This document shows, piece by piece, positions 32,337-39,202 of a stretch of DNA of 41,667 bases. Within the stretch, counting starts at the first letter, position 1, and every line of letters starts with the position of its first letter. The notes beneath the pieces were generated by a model that saw only the letters and a program-made list of their open reading frames with translations, searched no databases and was not told where the DNA came from. This DNA is from a virus. The stretch covers positions 1 through 41,667 of IMG/VR virus record IMGVR_UViG_3300031539_000104; one strand, written 5' to 3'. Both the position numbers and the translations under genes were made by a program.

Positions 32337-32541
32337 TCTGCCGAAGGTGGGTGACATCGTCGAGATCGGCGAACTGCGTTACCGGGTGTGCTACGTCAAC
32401 GAGGGCAAGCGGCGGGTGAGTCTGGATCTGCTTGGACCGGCCAAGGTCCGGCCGACACTGGTGCCGACCAGGGCGGCGCGGGAGATGGGGAAACGGGCGG
32501 CGCGCAGGGATAGCCTTGAACGCGACAGAGTGAGAGAGTGA
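32314..32541 (+). CDS. Small beta-rich early protein (75 aa)
   Basis: I choose the ATG at 32314, eight bases after GAGGT; another ATG at 32329 is possible. The product has an SH3/KOW-like strand pattern (VGDIVEIGELRYRVCYVN) and then a basic helical tail. It overlaps the zinc-binding gene by 23 bases. Function unknown. Confidence 0.55.
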   Translation: MTNSAMSDLPKVGDIVEIGELRYRVCYVNEGKRRVSLDLLGPAKVRPTLVPTRAAREMGKRAARRDSLERDRVRE

Positions 32542-32543
32542 AT

Positions 32544-32675
32544 ATGCCGGGACCGGACAAATCAGCATCACACGATCCTTTCCTTAGACCATACCAACGT
32601 GTGTTCCGTCCGGCCCGGCACCAATTTCCGAAATTTCCGTTTTTTTCCGGTCTTATATGGGGTATGACGCGATGA
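32544..32675 (+). CDS. Possible small protein within structured gap (43 aa)
   Basis: An ATG right after the previous gene opens a 43-codon frame rich in Phe, Pro and Arg (FPKFPFFSGL near the end). It stops with an ATGA overlap onto a 14-codon frame that itself ends with ATGA on RNase HI. The chain of overlaps suggests real coupling, but the region also forms a long inverted repeat, so it may only be a leader. Confidence 0.3.
   Translation: MPGPDKSASHDPFLRPYQRVFRPARHQFPKFPFFSGLIWGMTR
32545..32620 (+). other. Long nested inverted repeat plus T-rich repeats (early gap 3)
   Basis: TGCCGGGACCGGAC (32545-32558) pairs with GTCCGGCCCGGCA (32608-32620) with one bulge, and CACACG (32569-32574) with CGTGTG (32598-32603) inside it. 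Directly after come three TTTCCG copies in AT-rich sequence and seven T (32640-32646). Could be a terminator, regulatory RNA or origin. Confidence 0.6.
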
Positions 32676-32712
32676 GAGAAGGGGTTAGCATTTTCAACAT
32701 CGAGGCGATCCC

Positions 32713-33165
32713 ATGAGCAGGGAAGTAATCGATCTGTTCACTGACGGCGGGAGCCGTGGCAATCCCGGCCCGTCGGCGATCGGAGTGGTCGTTGTGCGCG
32801 CACGGTACGTGATTCACGAGCACGCTTCCCCGGTCAAGCCAGGCACGAACAACGAGGCCGAGTACACGGCTCTGCTCTGCGGGCTGATACACTGCCGCAA
32901 GCATCATTCGGGAGCCACAGTGATATGCCACATGGACAGCAAACTGGTGCACCATCAGGTCACCGGGCTCTGGCGTGTGCGCAAGGACTCGCTGAGACAG
33001 TTACGTCAATCGGTGACCAGGGCGGCGGAAGACTTGTTGTTCGTTGACTACCGTCTGGAGCGGCGATCGCACCCGATGATTGCACGAGCGGATCTCCGGC
33101 TGAATCTACTGCTGGACAGGATGGAGCGCAGGGCGATCGCGCGGGAGGCTGGAATCAGAACCTAA
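32713..33165 (+). CDS. rnhA: Ribonuclease HI (150 aa)
   Basis: The fold and active site match RNase HI: FTDGGSRGNPGP (D11), NNEAEYTAL (E48) and MDSKLVHHQV (D75), with the fourth acidic residue likely D126 in ARADLRLN. It removes RNA from RNA-DNA hybrids, for example primers during phage replication. GAGG lies about seven bases before the ATG. The C-terminus is shorter and more basic than in the host-type enzyme. Confidence 0.9.
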   Translation: MSREVIDLFTDGGSRGNPGPSAIGVVVVRARYVIHEHASPVKPGTNNEAEYTALLCGLIHCRKHHSGATVICHMDSKLVHHQVTGLWRVRKDSLRQLRQSVTRAAEDLLFVDYRLERRSHPMIARADLRLNLLLDRMERRAIAREAGIRT

Positions 33166-33180
33166 TCGACAGTGTTTGGT

Positions 33181-33240
33181 GCGCGGGACACGGAGAGCCA
33201 GTCACCCAAAAGTCCCCCATTCTGGACTCCGTGCCCGTGC
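33181..33240 (+). other. Long inverted repeat (early gap 4)
   Basis: GCGCGGGACACGGAG (33181-33195) and CTCCGTGCCCGTGC (33227-33240) pair almost fully, with CCAG (33198-33201)/CTGG (33222-33225) extending the stem. It fills most of the gap after RNase HI. Confidence 0.6.
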
Positions 33241-33275
33241 ACACAACACAGCATGGACGCACGAAAGGAGCATGG

Positions 33276-33611
33276 ATGCTTACGCTACAAGAAGTCAGAG
33301 AACATTTCCCCAAAATGGAACGCGATCAGATCGACGAACTGCGCCGGTTGCCGGAGTGGAACCTGGGGTATGCGCTTGGACGGATTCCTCCGGATCATGC
33401 CATGTTCTGCGACCTGGACCACGCGACGGGCATCTATATCGTTCTGGCGGACCGGAAACCACAGTGCAACCTGAGGGCCTTCACGCTCGGTTGGCTGGAT
33501 GGTGGTCGAGAACTGCGAGCTCCATCGTCGTTGGTCAGGGCCAAAGCAGTCACACAGAGTATCTGCTGGGCGGCGAAGCAGATGGGTGACATGGACAGGA
33601 GGCTCAACTGA
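33276..33611 (+). CDS. Hypothetical early protein (111 aa)
   Basis: AAAGGAG (33264-33270) selects the ATG at 33276. It is helical at the start (LTLQEVREHFPKMERDQ) with a Trp/Tyr/Pro-rich centre and basic C-terminal helices. No known motif. Confidence 0.6.
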   Translation: MLTLQEVREHFPKMERDQIDELRRLPEWNLGYALGRIPPDHAMFCDLDHATGIYIVLADRKPQCNLRAFTLGWLDGGRELRAPSSLVRAKAVTQSICWAAKQMGDMDRRLN

Positions 33612-33613
33612 GA

Positions 33614-33844
33614 GTGAAGGCTCGTCGCAGCACCATTCTCGATCGACACCGGGAGCGACAGGCAGCCTGGCGGATAGTGCGCAAGGCCTTATGGGGATAT
33701 CCGGATCCGGTCTGCTGTTGTTTCGGACGATCAGGGCGGCGACCGGACGAGGACGAGCAATCACTGAGCGCCTACCGGCGCGAGCAGGCAGAGCGGCCGG
33801 TCCGGGAGCCAATGTTCTACCGGCGGAACCGTCAACGGTACTGA
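33614..33844 (+). CDS. Arg-rich small protein (76 aa)
   Basis: GTG start right after the previous stop. The sequence is highly basic (RHRERQAAWRIVRKALWG) with a CCC cluster near 34-36 and acidic middle. Likely nucleic-acid binding if real; the ribosome site is only moderate (GGAGG at 33598-33602). Confidence 0.5.
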   Translation: MKARRSTILDRHRERQAAWRIVRKALWGYPDPVCCCFGRSGRRPDEDEQSLSAYRREQAERPVREPMFYRRNRQRY

Positions 33845-33857
33845 GTAGAGGGGTACG

Positions 33858-34349
33858 ATGCGATCGAGGATCATTCGACCAGGGTTCTTCAGCAATGAGA
33901 AGCTGGCGCGGCTGGGATGGGCGGCAGGCAGGCTGTTTCAAGGGCTGTGGTGCCTGGCCGACCGGGCGGGACTGTTGAAAGACATCGTAGCGACCATCCA
34001 CGGGAACATTTTCCCGCACAATCCAGAGGTAAATGTGGATAAGTTGCTGTCAGACCTGCACAGGGGGGGGTTCGTCAAACGCTATCGCGTGGGGCAACGG
34101 CGGTACATTCAGATAATCAACTTCACCCAGCACCAGCCGATTCATCCGAAAGAGGCACGGTCGATTATCCCGCCTCCGCGACCACGGAAAAGCCGTGGTC
34201 CGACCCTGGTCTTTCCCGGAAATTCCCCGGCGATTCCACGGCTCGACCGCCCGTCTTCTACCTCTATACCTCCTTCTACACCTACACCTTCTTCGCAGCG
34301 CGACAGGCAAGCCGGTGTCAAACAAAACGGTTGGGAGGATGACAAGTGA
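33858..34349 (+). CDS. Phage replication protein with N-terminal winged helix (163 aa)
   Basis: GAGGGG precedes the ATG. The N-terminus (SRIIRPGFFSNEKLARL, then AAGRLFQGLWCLADRAGLLK and a GGFVKRYRVGQRRYIQI strand pair ending FTQHQPIHPKE) fits the winged-helix start found in phage replication proteins. The rest is a Pro/Ser-rich disordered tail with no helicase motif. It likely binds the origin and recruits host replication proteins, as there is no phage polymerase. Confidence 0.7.
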   Translation: MRSRIIRPGFFSNEKLARLGWAAGRLFQGLWCLADRAGLLKDIVATIHGNIFPHNPEVNVDKLLSDLHRGGFVKRYRVGQRRYIQIINFTQHQPIHPKEARSIIPPPRPRKSRGPTLVFPGNSPAIPRLDRPSSTSIPPSTPTPSSQRDRQAGVKQNGWEDDK

Positions 34350-34978
34350 ACGATATGCCAAGAGTGAGGACTCTGACCGGGCCGGAAGGATCGGCGACGA
34401 TCGTCAGGGATGACGACGGTCAGATCTCGAGCGTCTCAGTGACATTGTACGGCGAGCTGCCGACACTGCGTAGCGCGCGGTTCAATAGGTCGGTGTCGAT
34501 CGCTTCGAACCGACGGAAGAAGATGGCGCAGCGGGTGTGGTTCCTGAAGATCTGCACCATGGGTGATCTACGCATGGTCCTGTGGGAGCTTCAGCGACAG
34601 CAGGCCGGGCAAGGAAAGCGGACTGAGATTCAGGTCTCGGTGGCGCGGAAGCGCAGGTTCAAGGACAAAAAGAACCTGTACGTGGCTGTCGATGAACTGC
34701 TCTTGGATGCGCTGGTGCGGCAGGAGGTGATCTACGACGACAACGACGGGAATATCGAGCTGGAGTGCAAGCAGGTGCCCAAGTCAGCGGACATCGCCAA
34801 CGGCCAGCCGTATGTGTTCCTGCTGTTCAGACCGCACCCAAGCCGGTGTTCTCAGGGAACGCGAAAGCGGTTCCGCAAGGAGCTGGCGGAACGGAAGCAT
34901 GAGGGGGAGTACGTGAATGCTGTGGCACAGTGGCCGGGGAGAACCATGCTACCCGTGCGGTTCAGAGGAAAGTTGTGA
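34346..34978 (+). CDS. RusA-like Holliday-junction resolvase (210 aa)
   Basis: The GTG overlaps the previous stop and has GGGAGG eight bases upstream. DKKNLYVAVDELLLDALV and VIYDDNDGNIELE in the centre match the RusA-like pattern DxDN...LLDAL...vIyDD...ie. The first motif reads DKKN, not DxDN, so an active-site change is possible. N-terminal ~75 residues are extra. It would cut branched DNA before packaging. Confidence 0.55.
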   Translation: MNDMPRVRTLTGPEGSATIVRDDDGQISSVSVTLYGELPTLRSARFNRSVSIASNRRKKMAQRVWFLKICTMGDLRMVLWELQRQQAGQGKRTEIQVSVARKRRFKDKKNLYVAVDELLLDALVRQEVIYDDNDGNIELECKQVPKSADIANGQPYVFLLFRPHPSRCSQGTRKRFRKELAERKHEGEYVNAVAQWPGRTMLPVRFRGKL

Positions 34979-35226
34979 TCTACGTCGACGAGGCCAGGAA
35001 TCGCTACGGCAGGTTCGTGATGAGTCACCTGTTTGCCTGTCCGGCGGATCCTGACGAGCTGGACCTGTTTGCGGGGCGGCTGGGTCTGCGCCCGGAATGG
35101 CGGCACAACGACCACTACGATGTCTGCCAGTCTTGGCGGCGCAGAGCTATCAAGGCCGGCGCGGTTCCCGTGAGCGGTCAGAGGCTGAGACGGCTTGTGG
35201 CCGAGATGAGAGGGCACGTGAGGTAA
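34975..35226 (+). CDS. DUF4031-family protein (83 aa)
   Basis: The GTG overlaps the RusA-like stop, with AGAGGAAAG ahead. The N-terminus IYVDEARNRYGRFVMSHLFA and the centre PEWRHNDHYDVCQSWRRRAIKAGA match the short DUF4031 family found in many phages, function unknown. Confidence 0.8.
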   Translation: MIYVDEARNRYGRFVMSHLFACPADPDELDLFAGRLGLRPEWRHNDHYDVCQSWRRRAIKAGAVPVSGQRLRRLVAEMRGHVR

Positions 35227-35228
35227 CT

Positions 35229-36074
35229 GTGAATGGCCTGGATCTATGTTCCGGCAGCGGTATGTTCAGCCTTGCGCTCAGACATATCGTGCCAGGATAC
35301 CGGACGGTCGGGTACGTCGAGGCGGAGCCGTACCGTCAGGCGCTTCTTGTCTCGCGTGCATGGCAAGGGTATCTGGACGATGCCGCAATTCACAGTGACC
35401 TCAGATCCTTCGATGGGAGCAGCCTATCGGGACTGGTTGACATCGTTACCTGCGGCTTCCCCTGTCAGCCTTTCTCTGAGAGCGGGCCGCAACTTGGAGA
35501 AGATGACCCCCGGAACCTGTGGCCGGACGTCCTACGAACCATTCGCGTGGTGGGACCGGAGTATGCGCTGCTGGAGAACGTTCCAAGGCTCCTTAGCTTC
35601 CGGTACTTTGGCACCATTCTCGGCGACCTGGCCGAGAGCGGGTATGACTGTGAATGGGATTGTGTTTCAGCGGCGCTCGTTGGGGCTTGGCACCGGCGGA
35701 CGCGCGTCTGGATACTGGCCCACCCCCAAGAGCCATCCGAGTGGACCGGATTATGCCCGTGCGAATCGAGCAGCGAGCGGCGCCGACGATCTCCTGACAT
35801 TCCTGCACAAGCGGCGCCGGTTGGCACCGACGCCGAGAGCTGCCGACTATCGCGGCACGGGACCGCGCGGCAGCAAAAGTCAGATTCATCGGGAAAAACA
35901 CAAGTGCCTGGATGGGTTCCTGGCGAACTGGTCTCCAGCTGGTGGAATCGTGAACCCCGACTGGCAAGACTGGTACATGGGGTGGCCAATGGGATGGACC
36001 GCGATACCTGCTCTGGCGACGGCATCGTACCGCAGGTGGTTGCGCGAATTCTCGATGTTTCGAGCGATGGTTGA
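35229..36074 (+). CDS. dcm: DNA cytosine-C5 methyltransferase (281 aa)
   Basis: I start at GTG 35229, five bases after GAGG. C5-MTase motifs in order: I GLDLCSGSG (3-11), IV GFPCQPF (76-82, catalytic Cys79), VI ENV (116-118), VIII HRRTRVW (155-161), and the late VHGVANGMDR and GIVPQVVA (motif X). The target-recognition region between VIII and X is short. It methylates cytosine to block host restriction. An overlapping frame covers nearly all of it. Confidence 0.9.
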   Translation: MNGLDLCSGSGMFSLALRHIVPGYRTVGYVEAEPYRQALLVSRAWQGYLDDAAIHSDLRSFDGSSLSGLVDIVTCGFPCQPFSESGPQLGEDDPRNLWPDVLRTIRVVGPEYALLENVPRLLSFRYFGTILGDLAESGYDCEWDCVSAALVGAWHRRTRVWILAHPQEPSEWTGLCPCESSSERRRRSPDIPAQAAPVGTDAESCRLSRHGTARQQKSDSSGKTQVPGWVPGELVSSWWNREPRLARLVHGVANGMDRDTCSGDGIVPQVVARILDVSSDG

Positions 36075-36090
36075 AGGGAGGAAGGGATGA
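35233..36090 (+). CDS. Overprinted WPTP-type phage protein in dcm +1 frame (up to 285 aa)
   Basis: Covers almost the same bases as dcm in the +1 frame. It contains RDWLTSLPAASPVSLSLR, EPFAWWDRSMRCWRTFQGSL, FSATWPRAGMTVNGIVFQRR, SGYWPTPKSHP and NPDWQDWYMGWPMGWT. These match a phage family I know as separate genes elsewhere (WRTxQ, WPRxGMxxNG, WPTP, LNPxxxxWLMGxPxGW). Its stop overlaps the next ATG as ATGA. Start uncertain (35233 or ATG 35380). Function unknown. Confidence 0.6.
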   Translation: MAWIYVPAAVCSALRSDISCQDTGRSGTSRRSRTVRRFLSRVHGKGIWTMPQFTVTSDPSMGAAYRDWLTSLPAASPVSLSLRAGRNLEKMTPGTCGRTSYEPFAWWDRSMRCWRTFQGSLASGTLAPFSATWPRAGMTVNGIVFQRRSLGLGTGGRASGYWPTPKSHPSGPDYARANRAASGADDLLTFLHKRRRLAPTPRAADYRGTGPRGSKSQIHREKHKCLDGFLANWSPAGGIVNPDWQDWYMGWPMGWTAIPALATASYRRWLREFSMFRAMVEGRKG

Positions 36091-36413
36091 GATTCATCAA
36101 ACGGCTGAGGACTGCCTTCTATCTACGGCCAGAGCTGCTGGACTTCGCACACGACATGGAAACGACACTCCGGCGCCACGACCACAAAACTCACTGGAGC
36201 ACGTGCCGGACGGAGTATCTGGTTTTGAGGCTACGCAACAAAATTTTGGAACTCTCACTCGCAATTGTGGCGGAGCGATCAGCATCTGAGCTGCGAGCGG
36301 AGGCCGTGGATGTGGCGAACTACGCCATGATGATCGGGGATGTCGCGTCGCGAAAGCGGATAGCCTACCAATGGTTTGAAGACGAGACGGTCAGGAGGAT
36401 GCAGCACAGATGA
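36087..36413 (+). CDS. MazG-like small phage protein (108 aa)
   Basis: GGGAGGAAGGG precedes the ATG, which overlaps the upstream frame's stop. The HWSTCRTEYLVLRLRNKILEL and EAVDVANYAMMIGDV segments fit the small phage MazG-like helical pattern (EaaDVANfammiaD). Possible nucleotide pyrophosphohydrolase relative; the catalytic residues are not all clear. Confidence 0.5.
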   Translation: MRFIKRLRTAFYLRPELLDFAHDMETTLRRHDHKTHWSTCRTEYLVLRLRNKILELSLAIVAERSASELRAEAVDVANYAMMIGDVASRKRIAYQWFEDETVRRMQHR

Positions 36414-37192
36414 GCATACCGTACACCACACGGACGTGGAACCCGGTGACCGGGTGCTCCTGGGTCAGTCGAGGCTGCGACAACTGCTACGCTAAACGCT
36501 ACGCCGAGACCCGGCTGCGGAAGTGCGCGCGGTACGACAGCGACCATCCGTTCAAGGTGACGGTCCATCGGGATCGGCTTCGTGAACCGATCGGGTGGCG
36601 AAAGCCGCAGCGAATGCTCGTCTGCTCGATGGGCGACCCGTTTCATCCGTTGGTATCGGATGAGGTCCGCTCTGAGATCTTCGCCACCATGGCCGGGGCA
36701 CCACAGCATAGGTTTCTCCTGCTGACGAAGCGCGCCAGGTCAATGATCGGCTTTTGGCAATCAGTGGAGTGGGAGCTGTTCGGCACGGCGCCCGAGCTGG
36801 AGCACATCTGGCCGGGGGTCTCGGTTGAAGATCAGGACACCGCTGACGAACGGATCCCGACTCTGATATCGCTTGAATCGGAGTACCGCTGGGTGTCGAT
36901 CGAACCGCTTCTCGAGCCGATCAGGCTGAATGTTGCGCTCGGTGAGATAGACTGGCTCGTGATCGGGTGTGAGAGCGGGGCCGGTGCCCGTCCCTGCGAG
37001 GATAGCTGGATAGAGGACCTGCTGAACCAGTGCTGGGATCTGAACATTCCGGCGTACGTGAAGCAGGTGCAGATCAATGGAAAGGCCGTGAAGAAGATGG
37101 GGCGGTTCCCGCCGTCGCTGCAGGTGCGCAAGATGCCGGCGGAGTTGAGGCTGCCACAGGACGCCGAGTTTGAGCTGGACGGGAGGTACTGA
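36410..37192 (+). CDS. Phage Gp37/Gp68 family protein (DUF5131, radical-SAM-like, 260 aa)
   Basis: The N-terminus TWNPVTGCSWVSRGCDNCYA places Cys16, Cys23 and Cys26 in the CxxxxxxCxxC pattern of this family, followed by RYAETRLRKC. The PLLEP and VIGCESGAGARPC segments near 165-195 are also typical. It is widespread in phages; the substrate is unknown. The start overlaps the previous stop. Confidence 0.85.
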   Translation: MSIPYTTRTWNPVTGCSWVSRGCDNCYAKRYAETRLRKCARYDSDHPFKVTVHRDRLREPIGWRKPQRMLVCSMGDPFHPLVSDEVRSEIFATMAGAPQHRFLLLTKRARSMIGFWQSVEWELFGTAPELEHIWPGVSVEDQDTADERIPTLISLESEYRWVSIEPLLEPIRLNVALGEIDWLVIGCESGAGARPCEDSWIEDLLNQCWDLNIPAYVKQVQINGKAVKKMGRFPPSLQVRKMPAELRLPQDAEFELDGRY

Positions 37193-37194
37193 AC

Positions 37195-37545
37195 ATGAGG
37201 AAGTGGATACCCTTCAGGGTCCACATCGGGGGTAGCTTATCGGACAGAGGCTACTATGTGGGCCTCTGGACACGACGGTACGGCTATCGGATTGAGCTTA
37301 TCGTTTCCGTTCCTCTGCGATGGGGCCACCAACTATCCCCGCTGGTGGTCAAGCACAGCGTCTTCAATTGTCGGCAGTTGCATTTCTGGATTCGCCTGCT
37401 GCCGTGGCCGTTCATCTTCGCCTGTGACCTTTGTCTGTACTGGATACGGTTGGGCCTGTGGCTGGGCGTAGACGAGATGGACAGGCTGGCTGCGCTGGAG
37501 TGCAGGTTGAGGGCAGAGTATGACAGACGGCGTGACGAGGGATGA
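37195..37545 (+). CDS. Hypothetical membrane-associated protein (116 aa)
   Basis: The ATG is just after the previous stop. A beta-rich start is followed by a hydrophobic stretch (LPWPFIFACDLCLYWIRLGLWLG, about 68-90, quoted in part) that may span the membrane, and a charged end. No known family. Its last 16 bases are repeated at the end of the gene at 38223. Confidence 0.55.
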   Translation: MRKWIPFRVHIGGSLSDRGYYVGLWTRRYGYRIELIVSVPLRWGHQLSPLVVKHSVFNCRQLHFWIRLLPWPFIFACDLCLYWIRLGLWLGVDEMDRLAALECRLRAEYDRRRDEG

Positions 37546-38226
37546 ATGACCTGGCCTGACGACTACATCGACAAGGTGATCTGCGGCGACTGTCTTGAGG
37601 TCATGAAGGGCATCCCCGACGGGGCGGTTGATGTTATTATCACAGATCCAGTTTGGCCGAACTGCAATGTTGTCATGGCGGGTAGTGATGATGCTTATCG
37701 TTTATTCGGCCGGGCCGTCCAGGAATTTAGGCGGATCACTAAGCCACTGGTGATTCATCTTGGTTGTGATTCCGACCCTCGATTTTTGTCGGCAGTCCCC
37801 GATTCTTTTCCATTCGTTCGGACCTGCTGGTTACGCCGCACCCCACCGACCTATAAAGGCAACATTCTGTATGGGGCAGACGTGGCGTACGTATTTGGCG
37901 ATGGCGCACTCCCTGGGGATGGTTCAAGGCTGTTGCCTGGAGAATGTGATTCTTCATCCCAGGGGCATCGAGATGATTGGAATACCCATCCCTGTCCAAG
38001 AAAGGAGACTCACGTACAATGGTTGGTTGCTAAATTCTCGCGGCCCGGGTGGCTTATCCTTGATCCATTCGCGGGGTCCGGTACGACGCTTTCCGCGGCC
38101 CGGGGGACTCGTCATTTCATCGGCATCGAGATTGAACCCAATTATTGCGAGATAGCGCGGGCACGGCTACGACAAGAGGAACTGTTCGCTGAACCAGACA
38201 ACAGCAACAAAGGAGAAGCCAAATGA
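37546..38226 (+). CDS. N6-adenine/N4-cytosine DNA methyltransferase (226 aa)
   Basis: The N-terminal GDCLEVMKGIPDGAVDVIIT leads to TDPVW (33-37), in place of DPPY/W, and the late LDPFAGSGTTLSAAR with FIGIEIEPNYCEIARARL is motif I and II. The order is the beta class. It likely modifies A or C at a short site to resist restriction. The valine in DPVW is unusual for an active enzyme. Confidence 0.85.
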   Translation: MTWPDDYIDKVICGDCLEVMKGIPDGAVDVIITDPVWPNCNVVMAGSDDAYRLFGRAVQEFRRITKPLVIHLGCDSDPRFLSAVPDSFPFVRTCWLRRTPPTYKGNILYGADVAYVFGDGALPGDGSRLLPGECDSSSQGHRDDWNTHPCPRKETHVQWLVAKFSRPGWLILDPFAGSGTTLSAARGTRHFIGIEIEPNYCEIARARLRQEELFAEPDNSNKGEAK

Positions 38227-38717
38227 TTGAAGTCAAAGCTCCACGAGGGCCGCAACCACATGAGATCAAGGGCAGAGACACCATATTCCTGTCCGGGTCA
38301 ATCGAGATGGGAACCGCCGAACACTGGCAGGCGCGGGTTGTCCGGGAACTGACGGACTTCGACGTTGTGATCTTCAACCCCCGGCGGGACGATTGGGACT
38401 CAACCTGGCGGCAGTCAAGGGAAGACTCCCGATTCAAAGAACAAGTAGAGTGGGAGTTGCGGTGGTTGAGGGCGTCGACGATGCAGTTCATTTGCTTCGA
38501 CCCGAATACCAGGTCACCCATCACACTGTTGGAACTTGGCATCATCATGCAGTTGCCGAGCGTCCGGCCAGCGATTTGCTGCTGTCCAGAGGGCTTCTGG
38601 CGGCGGGGCAATGTCGAAATCGTGTGTGATTGGGGGTGCATAGACCTATACCACAACTTTGCTGCGGCTATGGACGCACTTCGGGTGGCACTGACCCGGG
38701 CGCGTGACGAGGGATGA
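38223..38717 (+). CDS. Nucleoside 2-deoxyribosyltransferase-like protein (164 aa)
   Basis: FLSGSIEMGTAEHWQ (22-36), FNPRRDDWDSTW and FKEQVEWELRWL match the phage/bacterial nucleoside 2-deoxyribosyltransferase-like family. A catalytic glutamate may be in the EQVEWEL helix. It could act on nucleotides or bases for DNA. Overlaps the upstream stop (ATGA). Confidence 0.7.
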   Translation: MIEVKAPRGPQPHEIKGRDTIFLSGSIEMGTAEHWQARVVRELTDFDVVIFNPRRDDWDSTWRQSREDSRFKEQVEWELRWLRASTMQFICFDPNTRSPITLLELGIIMQLPSVRPAICCCPEGFWRRGNVEIVCDWGCIDLYHNFAAAMDALRVALTRARDEG

Positions 38718-38720
38718 TGA

Positions 38721-38957
38721 ATGGCTGAACTACCACTACAATCCGCCGTTTGGCGATGGACAGAAGATCAGATACTATTGTTGTCCGGGCCAGATCGCCG
38801 AGCAGACGAGACCGCCACCGAAGCCGCTCAACGATCCCGTGATCCATGTACGGTGCCTCCGCGATGGATAGAAGATCAGATTCTATTGCCGAACGTAGAG
38901 ATCATCCGGCGAGCAATTAACGAAACGGAGGAGCCCATCCAGGACGAACAAGAATGA
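38721..38957 (+). CDS. Hypothetical protein with internal repeat (78 aa)
   Basis: GAGGG lies seven bases before the ATG. It contains RWTEDQILLLS and RWIEDQILLPN, from an imperfect 28-bp DNA repeat. The stop overlaps the next ATG. A competing 55-codon frame (from GTG 38704) with a CC..C motif overlaps it, so the true frame is not certain. Confidence 0.5.
   Translation: MAELPLQSAVWRWTEDQILLLSGPDRRADETATEAAQRSRDPCTVPPRWIEDQILLPNVEIIRRAINETEEPIQDEQE
38753..38780 (+). repeat. 28-bp direct repeat, copy 1 (copy 2 at 38861-38888)
   Basis: The two copies match at 26 of 28 positions: GCGATGGA, then C or T, AGAAGATCAGAT, then A or T, CTATTG. They are 108 bp apart and in the same reading frame. Confidence 0.85.
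38861..38888 (+). repeat. 28-bp direct repeat, copy 2
   Basis: Second copy of the repeat at 38753-38780, differing at two bases. Confidence 0.85.
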
Positions 38958-39193
38958 AACACGAGGTGGGCGAGGTGTACAGCAGCAGGTCGATGGCCAG
39001 CCCGAAGATCTACCTGCTCTTCCAGGCCGAGACACGTGAGGAATGGGACTACCTCTGCGACGATCTCTCGCAGAGGGTTGGCAGGAAGGGCGCCGATCTG
39101 CGGCTGAATGAGAAGGACAGGAGGCTCATTGTCTTGCTCGTGCCAGACAAGGGCGGGATTGGATCCTGCGAGGATTGCCCAGAGGCGGTGTAG
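38954..39193 (+). CDS. Hypothetical early protein (79 aa)
   Basis: The ATG overlaps the previous stop (ATGA). Acidic and basic residues are mixed, with a strand YLLFQAE and a Cys pair (CEDC) near the end. No known family. Confidence 0.6.
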   Translation: MKHEVGEVYSSRSMASPKIYLLFQAETREEWDYLCDDLSQRVGRKGADLRLNEKDRRLIVLLVPDKGGIGSCEDCPEAV

Positions 39194-39202
39194 GCAAGAG
39201 GT

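Noticed and set aside
33499-33978. 159-codon + strand frame in the early operon
   Set aside because: Gly/Arg/Ser-rich, crosses three better-supported genes and has no ribosome site.
38704-38871. 55-codon frame with a CC...C motif overlapping the 78-residue gene
   Set aside because: Plausible composition but no ribosome site. The other frame has GAGGG and ATGA overlaps. Kept as an uncertainty, not called.
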